A DNA stretch of 64,000 nt from Saprospiraceae bacterium (GTDB lineage: Bacteria; Bacteroidota; Bacteroidia; Chitinophagales; Saprospiraceae), in contig JALWRC010000015.1 of assembly GCA_027080725.1 (NCBI GenBank), positions 1 through 64,000 on the forward strand. The letters run 5' to 3'. Below, one piece after another: positions 34,205-43,754 of this stretch. A program made the position numbers and the translations under genes. The first letter of the stretch is position 1; every line of letters starts with the position of its first letter. The notes below the pieces were generated by a model that worked only from the letters and a program-made list of their open reading frames with translations, was not told the origin of the DNA and made no database searches.

Positions 34205-36583
34205 ATGCGTTGCTTCAACACCGTAAAACCACAGACTATTGTGTCCATTAAATCCTTGTTCAGTATTGCATTCTTTTTACTGATGGGATTAATGCCCTTG
34301 CATGCTCAGGACAACCAACAACGACTGAGTATCGGACAATGGGAAAGTCATTTCCCCTATCGCAATGGTCTCTCGGTCACCCAATCCGGTGATCGCATCT
34401 ACTATTCCACCCCGCTCGGGCTAATCTCCTTTGACAAAGAGGACTACTCCCATTTAACCTATGAGAAAGAAGATGGGCTCCCTTTTCTCAATTCAGGTGC
34501 ATTGGAGTATTTCTCTCCCCTCGACTTGGTAGTAATAGGCTATAAGAATGGGCTGATTACCACATTGAAAGAGGGGCAGTTTGCCAGCTATTCGGACATC
34601 CGGGATTATGATTTGCCGATAGATAAGAACATCAACAAACTCATAAGCAAGGACGATGATGGCATCTTAATCGCGGCCAATTACGGATTGACCTCGTTGG
34701 ATCTTCGCAATAATAAATTTATTTTTACCACCTTTACAGATGGCGTTCCGGTATACGATGCATTGGTATTTGAAGGGAAGTATTACATGGCCACAGAAGC
34801 GGGCCTTTATGAATTTGACCCAACCGGAGGGCAGATTGTTCAGGACTTTAATGCCTGGCGTAACATCCTTGGAGATTTTGGATTGTCCACTAAATTGCCG
34901 GTTAAGGGCCTTGGGGTTTTGGACGGGAGCTTATATTTTGGTGCTGGCCATAAGGTGTATAAAATAGTCGATCAATCGATTCAGGAAGTAGCAGACCGGC
35001 CGGAGCATATTTTTTCAAGCATGAAGCAAAGCGAAGAGGCGCTCATTGCCGTCTTTCAGTGTTCCGGGCAATGCTCCAAAGGTACAGCTCTGAAAATCCT
35101 CCGCGATGCAGTAACTGAGGTGAGTGCATCCTGTATTGGTGTCCCGGTAGAGGGAATCGTGGATCAATATGGTAAGATTTGGATGGCTGATATGTACGAT
35201 GGGTTTCGCTTGATGGAGTCCCATTCTTCTAATTGCAAATACATTTTTCCGAACAGCCCTTTTTCGAAGAATGTGACGGGTATTACATTTGACAAAGAGG
35301 GTAAGGTCTTGGTGGCAGCAGGAGGGCATGATGATACATGGACCCCGCGCTGGAGGAGAGATGGTCTATACACTTACGATGGAACCTCTTGGGAAAGAAT
35401 CAGTAGCAATTCTAACCCTGTCATTAAGGATAGCTTGTTTTACGATATATCCCAGGTTGCGGTGCATCCACAGACAGGCAACTATTTCATAGCCTCTTAT
35501 CTCTCTGGATTAATGGAAATGACACCTGATGGAGAAATTGTGCACATCTGGAATAAGAACAATTCTGCCCTCCAGGGCACGATCGGGGATGTGGCTCGTA
35601 CACGTATCTCTGATTTGGCATTTGATAAGGATAATAATCTGTGGATTTGCAATTTTGGTGCGGGAAAACCATTGGTCAAGTATGCATCTGACGGCACCTG
35701 GTCGTCCTTTGGAGATGCAGAGGTGGGAAGTGCTTTCTCTGCAATAGATATTGACAAAAACGGCAATGTATGGATAGCTGTTGCATCAGCGGATGTCTCA
35801 CGTGGTGTGGTGGTTTTCAACGAAGGAGACACGGAGGTAGAGGGAGACGAAAAATGGAGGGTTTTCACCCAATCCAATAGCGCCTTACCCAGCAATATCG
35901 TCAATGACATAGAGGTAGATTTGGATGGTTCGGTATGGGCTTGTACTTCGCTGGGGGTCGTCACTTTTGATTGTGAGGCAGATGCTTTTGAGGAAGACCG
36001 GTGCCAGGGGGACCGCCGGAAGGTCGTGGTCAACGGCATCCCGGAGTATCTTCTCAATTATGAAATCGTACATACTGTGGCGGTAGATGGAGCAAATCGC
36101 AAATGGTTTGGGACGGAAAGTGGAGTATATGTCATGTCTCCTTCCGGGGAAGAATTGATCGTCAATTACAATGAAAAGAACTCTCCGTTGCCTGACGATA
36201 AGGTTCAAGCTATAGATATCGAGCCCAAAAGCGGTGTGGTCTTTATTGGGACGAACAAGGGCCTTATCTCTTTACGAACCAATGCCACGGAGGCACCAAA
36301 TACATTTATCGAGGATATAGAAGTATTCCCCAACCCCGTCCGACCCGGGTATAGTGGCAATATTTATATCCGGGGATTGGCTAGAAACGCCCGGGTTAAA
36401 ATTACGGATTTGGATGGGCAAATTGTCTTTGAGACCACTGCAAATGGGGGTATAGCCACATGGGATGGCAAGGATTTTAATGGAAGTGATGTGTCGACAG
36501 GAGTGTATTATGTTTTTGCTACAAAATTTGAAGAATTCAGCTCTCCGGAGGGCGCTGTCGGCAAATTGGTTATCGTGCGATAG
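34205..36583 (+). CDS. porZ: PorZ-like T9SS protein with beta-propellers and type A sorting domain
   Basis: 792 residues from the ATG at 34205; a TTG 57 bases earlier would misplace the signal peptide (FSIAFFLLMGLMPLHAQ). The first propeller starts GQWESHFPYRNGLSVTQSGDRIYYST, matching the PorZ N-terminal beta-propeller family. A second propeller of two-component-regulator type follows (DLAFDKDNNLWICNFG, DIDKNGNVWIAVA, AVDGANRKWFGTESG). The C-terminus (from about 710) is a sorting domain (VFPNPVRPGYSGNIYIRG, GVYYVFATKFEEF). PorZ is part of the attachment complex that links T9SS cargo to A-LPS on the outer surface. It stands alone here, away from other por genes. Confidence 0.85.
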   Translation: MRCFNTVKPQTIVSIKSLFSIAFFLLMGLMPLHAQDNQQRLSIGQWESHFPYRNGLSVTQSGDRIYYSTPLGLISFDKEDYSHLTYEKEDGLPFLNSGALEYFSPLDLVVIGYKNGLITTLKEGQFASYSDIRDYDLPIDKNINKLISKDDDGILIAANYGLTSLDLRNNKFIFTTFTDGVPVYDALVFEGKYYMATEAGLYEFDPTGGQIVQDFNAWRNILGDFGLSTKLPVKGLGVLDGSLYFGAGHKVYKIVDQSIQEVADRPEHIFSSMKQSEEALIAVFQCSGQCSKGTALKILRDAVTEVSASCIGVPVEGIVDQYGKIWMADMYDGFRLMESHSSNCKYIFPNSPFSKNVTGITFDKEGKVLVAAGGHDDTWTPRWRRDGLYTYDGTSWERISSNSNPVIKDSLFYDISQVAVHPQTGNYFIASYLSGLMEMTPDGEIVHIWNKNNSALQGTIGDVARTRISDLAFDKDNNLWICNFGAGKPLVKYASDGTWSSFGDAEVGSAFSAIDIDKNGNVWIAVASADVSRGVVVFNEGDTEVEGDEKWRVFTQSNSALPSNIVNDIEVDLDGSVWACTSLGVVTFDCEADAFEEDRCQGDRRKVVVNGIPEYLLNYEIVHTVAVDGANRKWFGTESGVYVMSPSGEELIVNYNEKNSPLPDDKVQAIDIEPKSGVVFIGTNKGLISLRTNATEAPNTFIEDIEVFPNPVRPGYSGNIYIRGLARNARVKITDLDGQIVFETTANGGIATWDGKDFNGSDVSTGVYYVFATKFEEFSSPEGAVGKLVIVR

Positions 36584-36627
36584 GCCGGATGGTAGGGCGA
36601 ATATCCTCCCCATAAACTATCTCCCTC

Positions 36628-37302
36628 CTATGAACGGAGGTTGCCCAAGGCCACTATTACAATAGAGTAATCACATGGTTGATGCAGATGTATGGTCTTT
36701 AGGCCAGCTTCTTGGGCTCCAGTCACATTTTCCACTTTATCATCGACAAACCATGTTTTAGCGGGAGAGATACCTGCATCATTCAAAACAAATTGGTAGG
36801 TCTCCACGTCCGGTTTACGACGATGTATCAGATGAGAATAGTAACAGTTCTCAAAATTATTTTCGAACTGTACCAGTGAAAGTTCAGGAGCGAGTAACCG
36901 TTCAAAACCCCTATAGTGCAGGTGGTTAATATTGCTGAGCAAATATAAATTATACTGTCGCCCTATCTCTTCAAGAAAGATCAATGCTTTGGGATGCAGG
37001 CTAAGGAGCATTTTATTCCAAGCTTTTATAATGTCAAGAGCATGGACATCGCTATTAGAGAAGCGGAGCAAGCCATTGATGAATAGCTCGGTGGATATTC
37101 GGCCGGTTTCATATTTTTTGAGATGGGGTTTTAAGAACCCTTCTTCCCAATCTCCTGTACATCTTGCGGGATCCATCAGCTCCGTCAACGCATGATAAGT
37201 GGCAGGTTCGTCAATGCAAAACAGCACATTGCCCAAGTCGAGGATGAGATTTTCTCTATTGTTCCGGTTAGTCATAATAACACGCTTCTTGATAAGAGTC
37301 AT
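36628..37302 (-). CDS. HAD-family hydrolase (YihX-like)
   Basis: 224 residues. HAD motifs: LILDLGNVLFCID (nucleophile Asp), LYLLSNINHLHY (motif II Ser/Asn), HRRKPDVETYQFVL (motif III Lys) and TWFVDDKVENVTGA (motif IV acids). The four-helix cap between motifs I and II fits subfamily IA. Relatives remove phosphate from sugar phosphates such as glucose 1-phosphate; the substrate is not certain. An in-frame ATG at 37275 (MTNRNNREN) is an equally good start. Convergent with porZ (44-bp gap). Confidence 0.9.
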   Translation of the reverse strand: MTLIKKRVIMTNRNNRENLILDLGNVLFCIDEPATYHALTELMDPARCTGDWEEGFLKPHLKKYETGRISTELFINGLLRFSNSDVHALDIIKAWNKMLLSLHPKALIFLEEIGRQYNLYLLSNINHLHYRGFERLLAPELSLVQFENNFENCYYSHLIHRRKPDVETYQFVLNDAGISPAKTWFVDDKVENVTGAQEAGLKTIHLHQPCDYSIVIVALGNLRS

Positions 37303-37339
37303 ATATTCTTTTCAAAAGAAAATCTTGCGAGAAGATTCA

Positions 37340-38080
37340 TCATTTGACTATCCAGTACTTTATTATGCTATAAATCGCACGGACTCCATCCCGCCAACCT
37401 ATTTTCTTACCCTCTTCGTAAGTTCGCCCGTAGTAGGAGATACCTACCTCATAGATTCTGATGTTTTTCACCCTTGAAATCTTTTGGGTCACTTCGGGTT
37501 CAAATCCAAATCGCTTTTCTTTAAGGTGGAGGCTTTGGATGATTTTAGTATCGAACATTTTGTAACAAGTTTCCATGTCTGAGAGGTTCAGATTGGTCGT
37601 CATATTGCTCAAGAAGGTGAGAAACCGATTGCCCAAAGTGTGCCAAAAGAACAAAATGCGGTGCGGATTAGCCCCTTTGAATCTCGACCCATAAACCACA
37701 TCGGCCTCCCCTCTTAATATTGGCTTAAGCAGGTCATTGAACTCATTGGGGTCATATTCCAGGTCTGCATCCTGAATAACCAAAAAATCTCCTGTTGCCT
37801 CCTTTATGCCGCGATGCAAAGCAGCTCCCTTTCCCATATTTTTGGGTTGGGTAAAATATTGGATATTCAGGTCCGGATAATCCTCCATGTATGCTTTGAT
37901 AATCTCTTCCGACCGGTCTTTCGAACAATCGTTGACGATAAGAATTTCCTTTTTGATATCATCGGTTAAGCGCAATGCCCTCAATTCGTCGAGGATGCTT
38001 TTAATGGTGTTTTCTTCGTTGTACACCGGGATAACTATGGAGAGGGTATCAATCTTTCTATTTTTGCTCATGGTACTCAT
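37340..38080 (-). CDS. Glycosyltransferase family 2, dolichyl/polyprenyl-phosphate sugar synthase-like
   Basis: 246 residues, a single GT-A domain without membrane helices. Motifs: [52 protein letters not shown] (DxD) and [12 protein letters not shown]. It resembles DPM1-type enzymes that move mannose or glucose to a polyprenyl phosphate carrier for later transfer to glycans or proteins. It lies 37 bp upstream of the HAD gene on the same strand, so a small operon is possible. Confidence 0.93.
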   Translation of the reverse strand: MSTMSKNRKIDTLSIVIPVYNEENTIKSILDELRALRLTDDIKKEILIVNDCSKDRSEEIIKAYMEDYPDLNIQYFTQPKNMGKGAALHRGIKEATGDFLVIQDADLEYDPNEFNDLLKPILRGEADVVYGSRFKGANPHRILFFWHTLGNRFLTFLSNMTTNLNLSDMETCYKMFDTKIIQSLHLKEKRFGFEPEVTQKISRVKNIRIYEVGISYYGRTYEEGKKIGWRDGVRAIYSIIKYWIVK

Positions 38081-38352
38081 TATCGGGAGGGTTTTGTGAG
38101 GTGATCATAATAGGAGAATACAGTTTAATCCGTTGTATTGTTACCGTATAGTATCAAATTAATTGAGATGAATCTTTCTTTGTTGCTCTTCCTTTTAGAT
38201 TATATTCTTCGTCTTGCCCCGAATAGCAAACAGACTGCAAAATACAGCTATATTTTATATGTGACAAATATTGAGACCATTTGACATATCAAAATAATGC
38301 ATTGAATCAAGGATGGGGCTAATGTGGTCAAAAAGGCCGACCTTTAGCGATG

Positions 38353-38727
38353 CTATTTACGGATAGTGTACAATCCCTTGATCATTGCGCGTTCTATCTG
38401 TGAAAAGGGAAGGATTTCGTAGGCTACATATATTGCCATAATGTTAAGAGAGGCATCTTGTGAGCACAAATCATTTTGATGCAGTCTATAGGCCTCTCGC
38501 ATCCTTCGTTTTATAAGATTGCGATCGACAGCTCTTTTGAATTTTCGTTTGGATACACTTACACCAAATAGAATACGAGAGGATTCACCCATATTTTGAG
38601 TTTTTTTCCAACGAAAGAGTAATGGGTAGATAAGTTTGGAATGGCCGGATTCAAAGAGTTCAGAGATTTGTTTTCGGTGTTTGAGGCGTTGCTTTCTATG
38701 ATATGTCAGTGATGGTTTCATCGTCAT
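38353..38727 (-). CDS. rnpA: Ribonuclease P protein component
   Basis: 124 residues. The basic RNR signature KRKFKRAVDRNLIKRRMREAYR is present in the middle, with the family's N-terminus (RKQRLKHRKQISELFESGHSK). It binds RNase P RNA and helps it cleave pre-tRNA leaders. It lies downstream of rpmH on the same strand, the classic rpmH-rnpA order. A terminator-like hairpin separates the two genes. Confidence 0.95.
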   Translation of the reverse strand: MTMKPSLTYHRKQRLKHRKQISELFESGHSKLIYPLLFRWKKTQNMGESSRILFGVSVSKRKFKRAVDRNLIKRRMREAYRLHQNDLCSQDASLNIMAIYVAYEILPFSQIERAMIKGLYTIRK

Positions 38728-38805
38728 GGGAAGTACGTATAAAAAGACAATTGCAGAGATAAGATTATTGAGGTTATGAACAGTACTTTTAAACGGTTAC
38801 AGGCA

Positions 38806-38833
38806 TAAAAAAAGGCGCTACAAAGGCGCCTTT
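38806..38833 (-). terminator. Hairpin with T-run between rpmH and rnpA
   Basis: AAAGGCGC (38811-38818) pairs with GCGCCTTT (38826-38833). Read on the minus strand the hairpin is followed by a run of seven T. It lies about 55 nt after the rpmH stop, so it should end most rpmH transcripts and leave less for rnpA. Confidence 0.75.
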
Positions 38834-38888
38834 ATATCATTTGTATGGACAAAAGAAATCAAACAAAGTGTTATTACACTACTAAGCA

Positions 38889-39044
38889 TTACTTCTTGTG
38901 CATTTCATCAGAAACAGTCAATTTCCAACGTCCTTTGGCACGTCTTTTGGCAAGGACTTTACGTCCTTCCTTGGTGCTCATACGCTCACGAAAACCGTGT
39001 TTGTTGATTCTCTTTTTATTATGTGGCTGATAAGTCCTTTTCAT
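38889..39044 (-). CDS. rpmH: 50S ribosomal protein L34
   Basis: 51 residues. The translation begins [18 protein letters not shown] and continues with [19 protein letters not shown], the L34 consensus, then a slightly extended tail ending SDEMHKK. L34 is a small basic protein of the large ribosomal subunit. It lies upstream of rnpA on the minus strand. A -7 element (39090-39097) precedes it. Confidence 0.97.
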   Translation of the reverse strand: MKRTYQPHNKKRINKHGFRERMSTKEGRKVLAKRRAKGRWKLTVSDEMHKK

Positions 39045-39089
39045 ATCGATAAAATTTATAGTTTTCTTACGATTTGGCTAAAAGAGGCA

Positions 39090-39097
39090 CAAAGGTA
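39090..39097 (-). promoter_or_regulatory. -7 element TACCTTTG upstream of rpmH
   Basis: Fits TAnnTTTG on the minus strand, about 45 nt before the rpmH start. Confidence 0.5.
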
Positions 39098-39136
39098 ATA
39101 CAATTTATATACTTTGCAGTTATTTCCCTAAAAAAA

Positions 39137-40819
39137 TCATCCATTCATGGAGATTAAGAACTCATCATTATTTTTGGTATTTCGCATATGGGAGCGAACG
39201 AAGTTGATGGCTTCTTCGGGCTTCATATCAGCGAGGTGATTTCGCAAGACATGCATGCGTTTGGTGATGGTATCTCCGAGGAGCAATTCTTCTCTTCTCG
39301 TACTGGATCGAGTGATATCGATAGCGGGATAGATTCTTTTGTTGGCAAGGTTTCTATCGAGTTGTAACTCCATATTACCTGTACCTTTAAACTCCTCAAA
39401 GATAACCCCATCCATTTTGGAGCCGGTATCAATCAAAGCGGTTGCCAGGATGGTCAGAGACCCACCCCCTTCGATGTTTCGCGCAGCACCAAAGAACTTC
39501 TTCGGTTTGTGCAGTGCATTGGCTTCGACTCCTCCGGATAGAACTTTTCCACTTGAAGGGGCGACCGTATTGTAGGCCCTGGCGAGTCTTGTAATCGAAT
39601 CCAACAAGATGACCACATCATGACCGGATTCGACCAGTCTTTTGGCTTTTTCCAAAACGATATTCGCGACACGTACATGATCTTCTGCCGGTTCGTCAAA
39701 AGTGGAGGATATCACCTCGGCTTTGACACTTCGACGCATATCGGTCACTTCTTCCGGACGCTCATCGATCAAAAGAACGATAAGGTAGGCTTCCGGATGA
39801 TTATTGGCAATGGCATTGGCAATATCCTTCAACAAAAAGGTTTTACCGGTCTTGGGTTGTGCCACGACCAATCCCCTTTGTCCCTTGCCAATTGGGGTAA
39901 ATAGGTCAATCATTCTATTGCCGATATCCCGTCCTAGTGGATCGGAGGTCAAACTGAATTTTTCTTCCGGGAAAAGCGGTGTCAAATAATCAAACGGCAC
40001 TCTTTGCTTCGCTTTTTCGGTGGTCAAGCCATTGATCTTTTCCACCTTAAGAAGAGCAAAGTATTTTTCACCTTCTTTGGGGGGGCGAATCTCCCCCTGA
40101 ACGGTATCGCCGGTTTTTAAGCCGAAGAGTTTGATTTGGGAAGGGGAGACATAGATATCATCCGGCGAGGAGAGATAATTATAATCCGGTGACCGAAGAA
40201 AGCCAAACCCGTCGGGCATCATTTCGAGCACTCCTGATCCAACGACGACTCCTTCCAACTCGGCGATAACATCTATCTTCTTTTCCTTTGGTGGAGGATT
40301 TTTTACGACCTTTTCCTCTTTTACCTCAACCGCTTGGGGCTTCGTATCTGTTAAAACGATATCTGATTCTTTTGGGGCCATTATAGCCTTGTTATCTTCT
40401 ACCTTCTCTATACTGTCGGATTTAGTTTGTTCTTTCTTTTTCTTCAGTAGCATTTTTACTTTCTCCTCGGGAGTCAATGCTTTTGAATTTTTTCTTTTAT
40501 CCGGTTTAGCTTGCACTCGTTTATCGGACTTTTCAGCTTTAGGCTCCGGCTGTTCCTTTCGTTTTTGCTCTTCCGGTTTCGGTGATTTTTTAGGACGTCC
40601 GGGTCGGGCCTTTGTCTCTTGTTTCTTGGTTGCAGGCCTTCTCTTGGGCTTCTCAGGCACCTCTTCGGTAGGAGCTTCTGCAGTGAGCGCTTGCTGGTCT
40701 AAAATTTTATAAATGAGGTCTTGCTTATTGAGAGTAGACGTGCGCTTAACACCCAATTCTTTAGCTATAGCTCTCAGTTCAGTTACGAGTTTATCGTTCA
40801 ACTGCAATATATCATACAT
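39137..40819 (-). CDS. rho: Transcription termination factor Rho with long low-complexity insert
   Basis: 560 residues, about 140 more than E. coli Rho. The N-terminal helical Rho_N domain (about 1-45) is followed by a Lys/Pro/Glu-rich insert (about 47-180; [20 protein letters not shown] type sequence). Then come the RNA-binding CSD ([20 protein letters not shown]) and the ATPase core with Walker [23 protein letters not shown] and [13 protein letters not shown]. It is a hexameric RNA helicase that ends transcription. The insert is disordered-looking and is a known kind of variation in this phylum, where such inserts may aid RNA binding or phase separation. Confidence 0.97.
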   Translation of the reverse strand: MYDILQLNDKLVTELRAIAKELGVKRTSTLNKQDLIYKILDQQALTAEAPTEEVPEKPKRRPATKKQETKARPGRPKKSPKPEEQKRKEQPEPKAEKSDKRVQAKPDKRKNSKALTPEEKVKMLLKKKKEQTKSDSIEKVEDNKAIMAPKESDIVLTDTKPQAVEVKEEKVVKNPPPKEKKIDVIAELEGVVVGSGVLEMMPDGFGFLRSPDYNYLSSPDDIYVSPSQIKLFGLKTGDTVQGEIRPPKEGEKYFALLKVEKINGLTTEKAKQRVPFDYLTPLFPEEKFSLTSDPLGRDIGNRMIDLFTPIGKGQRGLVVAQPKTGKTFLLKDIANAIANNHPEAYLIVLLIDERPEEVTDMRRSVKAEVISSTFDEPAEDHVRVANIVLEKAKRLVESGHDVVILLDSITRLARAYNTVAPSSGKVLSGGVEANALHKPKKFFGAARNIEGGGSLTILATALIDTGSKMDGVIFEEFKGTGNMELQLDRNLANKRIYPAIDITRSSTRREELLLGDTITKRMHVLRNHLADMKPEEAINFVRSHMRNTKNNDEFLISMNG

Positions 40820-40980
40820 AACACATCAACATTAGTGAATACTTAGTAAATAGGTAGACTTAAATTAAATTACTCAAGATTGATAATTGAGGGAATTCCA
40901 AATGCCTTAAAACAGTAGTAGAAAAAGGGCATTGCGAATAAGATGGCGCAAAAATATGAATATTTTAGGAATGAGCGGTG

Positions 40981-40988
40981 TATCTTTG
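40981..40988 (+). promoter_or_regulatory. -7 element TATCTTTG upstream of serS
   Basis: Fits TAnnTTTG, ending 39 nt before the serS ATG. Confidence 0.5.
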
Positions 40989-41027
40989 CAAAATATTTAA
41001 TTGAACGTAAAAACAGAATTTAGATAA

Positions 41028-42308
41028 ATGCTTAAAGTTAAGTACATTAAGGAGCATATTGCCGAAGTAAAAAACGGTTTGCGCAAACGAAATTGGGATG
41101 AGGACGGGTTAAAAATCGTTGATGAGGTTCTGGAATTGGATAGTCGAAGAAAAAATATCCAACAGGAGAAAGACCAACTCTTGTCCGAAATAAAATCCCT
41201 TTCGAAGCAGATCGGGGGCTTGATGAAAACCGGTGAGACATCTGCTGTAGACAAGATAAAGGCTGCAATTCCTGAAATAAAGGGACGCATTAAGGCTTTG
41301 GAAGAGGAAGGAGGCAAGGTGTTTACTAAGCTGGAAGACCTTCTTTTATCCATTCCCAATGTCCCTCACGAGCTGGTTCCTGAGGGTAAAACAGAGGAAG
41401 ATAATTTTTTGTACCAAGCATGGGAAAAGCCTATGCCTACGCTTCCAGAAGGGGCACTGCCGCATTGGGAATTGGCTGAAAAATACAACCTCTTTGATTT
41501 TAAACTCGGAGTAAAACTGACGGGAAGCGGCTTTCCTGTCTATCGCGGTAAGGGCGCAAGGCTAGAGCGGGCATTAATTAACTTCTTTCTCGACCAAGCG
41601 ACGAAGGCCGGTTATGAAGAGATTTGGGCTCCCTTGATGGTCAATGCCGACTCGGCGAGAGCAACGGGACAATTGCCCGACAAAGAAGGGCAGATGTATC
41701 ATATATGCAAGGATGATTTGTATATGATCCCCACCGCAGAAGTACCGATCACTAATATCTATAGGGATGTCATACTTCGTGAAAGTGATTTTCCCATTAA
41801 AATGACCGGTTATACCCCGTGTTTCAGGCGAGAGGCGGGTTCTTACGGCGCACACGTCAAGGGGCTCAACCGGGTGCATCAATTTGACAAGGTCGAAATC
41901 GTCCAGTTGCAACACCCGGACCACTCCTGGGCCGCATTGGATGAGATGGTGGATCACGTAAAAAGTGTACTCGAAAAATTGGAGCTCCCCTACCGGATAG
42001 TCCGGTTGTGTGGGGGGGACCTGGGATTTACTTCGGCCATGACATATGATTTTGAAGTATTTTCTGCGGCGCAAGAAAAATGGTTGGAGGTGAGCTCGGT
42101 ATCCAATTTCCTGACCTTCCAAAGCAATCGATTAAAATTGCGTTACAAGGACAAAGAGGGTAAAATCCACTTGGCACACACGCTTAACGGAAGTGCCTTG
42201 GCCCTGGCGAGAATCGTGGCATCTCTTTTGGAGAACAACCAAACGGCAGATGGAATTGTTATACCTGAGAAATTAAGACCATTTACCGGATTTGATATTA
42301 TAAATTAA
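41028..42308 (+). CDS. serS: Seryl-tRNA synthetase
   Basis: 426 residues. The N-terminal long coiled-coil arm (about 25-110) binds tRNA-Ser. Class II motifs follow: motif 2 FRREAGSYGAHVKGLNRVHQFDKVE and motif 3 HTLNGSALALARIVASLLENNQ. It charges tRNA-Ser (and tRNA-Sec where present). It has its own promoter and is followed 12 bp later by a zinc peptidase gene. Confidence 0.97.
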   Translation: MLKVKYIKEHIAEVKNGLRKRNWDEDGLKIVDEVLELDSRRKNIQQEKDQLLSEIKSLSKQIGGLMKTGETSAVDKIKAAIPEIKGRIKALEEEGGKVFTKLEDLLLSIPNVPHELVPEGKTEEDNFLYQAWEKPMPTLPEGALPHWELAEKYNLFDFKLGVKLTGSGFPVYRGKGARLERALINFFLDQATKAGYEEIWAPLMVNADSARATGQLPDKEGQMYHICKDDLYMIPTAEVPITNIYRDVILRESDFPIKMTGYTPCFRREAGSYGAHVKGLNRVHQFDKVEIVQLQHPDHSWAALDEMVDHVKSVLEKLELPYRIVRLCGGDLGFTSAMTYDFEVFSAAQEKWLEVSSVSNFLTFQSNRLKLRYKDKEGKIHLAHTLNGSALALARIVASLLENNQTADGIVIPEKLRPFTGFDIIN

Positions 42309-42320
42309 AGTGGGTCTCTT

Positions 42321-43016
42321 ATGATGTTGGGTTATTATGATATGGGATTTTATGGTATAACTATCGTGCTGTCGTTGGTGGGGATGGTGGTGAGCGGAAT
42401 CCTGAAGTCCAAGTTTTCAAAATACTCAAAGGTCCGCCTTTCCAACGGGTTAACCGGACATGAAGTCGCCCGTAGAATGCTCGATTATTTTGGTATTCCG
42501 GAGGTTAAAATCATAGAGGGGAGGGGAACACTTACAGACCATTACAATCCGCTCCACCGCACGGTGACATTGAGTCCTGATGTGTACCGGGGCAACTCTA
42601 TTTCCGCTGCTGCGGTAGCGGCACACGAATGCGGGCATGCAGTACAGCACAAAGAGGCTTATGCGATGTTAAAGCTTCGCTCCGCCGTGGTTCCGGTAGT
42701 GAGTTTTGCTGCAAGGGCGCAGCAGTTTTTATTGATTGGTGCTTTTATGTTGCTCAATAGTTTTCCACAATTGATGCTCATCACCATCATTTCATTTCTC
42801 ATCACTACTTTTTTTGCCTTCATCACATTGCCGGTGGAGTTTGACGCTAGCAAGAGAGCTTTAAACTGGCTTTCTGACGAAGGAGTGCTGGAAGGGTCAG
42901 AGTACAACGGCGCCAAGGATGCATTGTTTTGGGCTGCCATGACCTACGTTGCTGCAGCTATTTCGGCATTGGTTATGGTCGTTTATCTAATGTCTAAATA
43001 CAACAACAGAAATTAA
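42321..43016 (+). CDS. Putative neutral zinc metallopeptidase, YugP family
   Basis: 231 residues with about four membrane helices (near 5-25, 120-150, 150-170, 205-225). The zinc site HECGH lies in AVAAHECGHAVQHKEAY. LTDHYNPLHRTVTLSPDVY precedes it, as in the PF04298 family. It is an inner-membrane peptidase of unknown substrate. ATG codons at 42321 and 42324 are both possible starts. It is followed 4 nt later by the perfect inverted pair of 13-mers at 43021-43050. Confidence 0.9.
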   Translation: MMLGYYDMGFYGITIVLSLVGMVVSGILKSKFSKYSKVRLSNGLTGHEVARRMLDYFGIPEVKIIEGRGTLTDHYNPLHRTVTLSPDVYRGNSISAAAVAAHECGHAVQHKEAYAMLKLRSAVVPVVSFAARAQQFLLIGAFMLLNSFPQLMLITIISFLITTFFAFITLPVEFDASKRALNWLSDEGVLEGSEYNGAKDALFWAAMTYVAAAISALVMVVYLMSKYNNRN

Positions 43017-43020
43017 CTTT

Positions 43021-43050
43021 CCGGTATGAAATGGTACCATTTCATACCGG
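43021..43050. repeat. Perfect 30-bp palindrome made of two inverted 13-mers (copies h1 and h2)
   Basis: GGTATGAAATGGT (43023-43035) abuts ACCATTTCATACC (43036-43048), extended by CC/GG to a perfect palindrome at 43021-43050. It starts 4 nt after the metallopeptidase stop and lies 39 nt before frr. As RNA it would fold into a 13-15-bp hairpin without a T-run. In Neisseria and Haemophilus, inverted pairs of uptake sequences sit in the same place and act as terminators. Confidence 0.9.
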
Positions 43051-43089
43051 AAATTCACATTTATTCATAAAACATAAAAACTAAGTCAT

Positions 43090-43653
43090 ATGGAACATAC
43101 CGTTGAAGAATATATGGAACTTGGCAAAGAATTCTTAAACAAATCCATCGATCATTTGCAGCATCAGCTGGTAAAGATCCGGACGGGAAAAGCTTCCACT
43201 TCGCTGTTTGATGATTTGCTGGTAGAGTATTATGGTACTCCCACTCCCCTGAGTCAAGTGGCCAATCTCACCGTATCCGACTCGAAGACGATTATCATCC
43301 AACCATGGGAAAAATCCATGTTGGCGCCAATAGAACATGCCATTTTTAGTGCCAATCTGGGATTAACTCCACAGAATGATGGCGAGATCATCCGCATAAC
43401 GATTCCTGCTTTGACGGAAGATCGACGAAAATCTCTCGTCAAGCAAGCCAAGGCGGAAGGTGAAGAGGCTAAAATCAGCATTCGCAATGCACGACACAAA
43501 TTAATGGACTTCCTCAAAAAAGAAGTAAAAAACGGTTATCCCGAAGACCTAGCAAAACGAAAGGAAAAAGAAGTCGAGGAACTCATCAAAAGCTATTATG
43601 ACAAGGTGGACCACCTGCTTGAGGTTAAGGAGAAGGAGATAATGACCGTCTAA
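43090..43653 (+). CDS. frr: Ribosome recycling factor
   Basis: 187 residues, normal length. Family features: HLQHQLVKIRTGKAST near the start, VEYYGTPTPLSQVANLTV, and the helical C-terminus (KEEVKNGYPEDLAKRKEKEVEEL-type). With EF-G it splits the ribosome after termination. pyrH, its usual neighbour, is absent here. The hairpin at 43021-43050 separates it from the metallopeptidase gene. Confidence 0.97.
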   Translation: MEHTVEEYMELGKEFLNKSIDHLQHQLVKIRTGKASTSLFDDLLVEYYGTPTPLSQVANLTVSDSKTIIIQPWEKSMLAPIEHAIFSANLGLTPQNDGEIIRITIPALTEDRRKSLVKQAKAEGEEAKISIRNARHKLMDFLKKEVKNGYPEDLAKRKEKEVEELIKSYYDKVDHLLEVKEKEIMTV

Positions 43654-43700
43654 GCTTAACATAGGGCCGTTTCAACAAGTATAGGTGTTGGGAAATTATG

Positions 43701-43708
43701 TAAATTTG
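43701..43708 (+). promoter_or_regulatory. -7 element TAAATTTG upstream of the E2 gene
   Basis: Fits TAnnTTTG, 46 nt before the ATG at 43755. Confidence 0.5.
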
Positions 43709-43754
43709 CACGCTCTATCGAATAGAGTACTCACAAATAAGATAAAACAGAATC

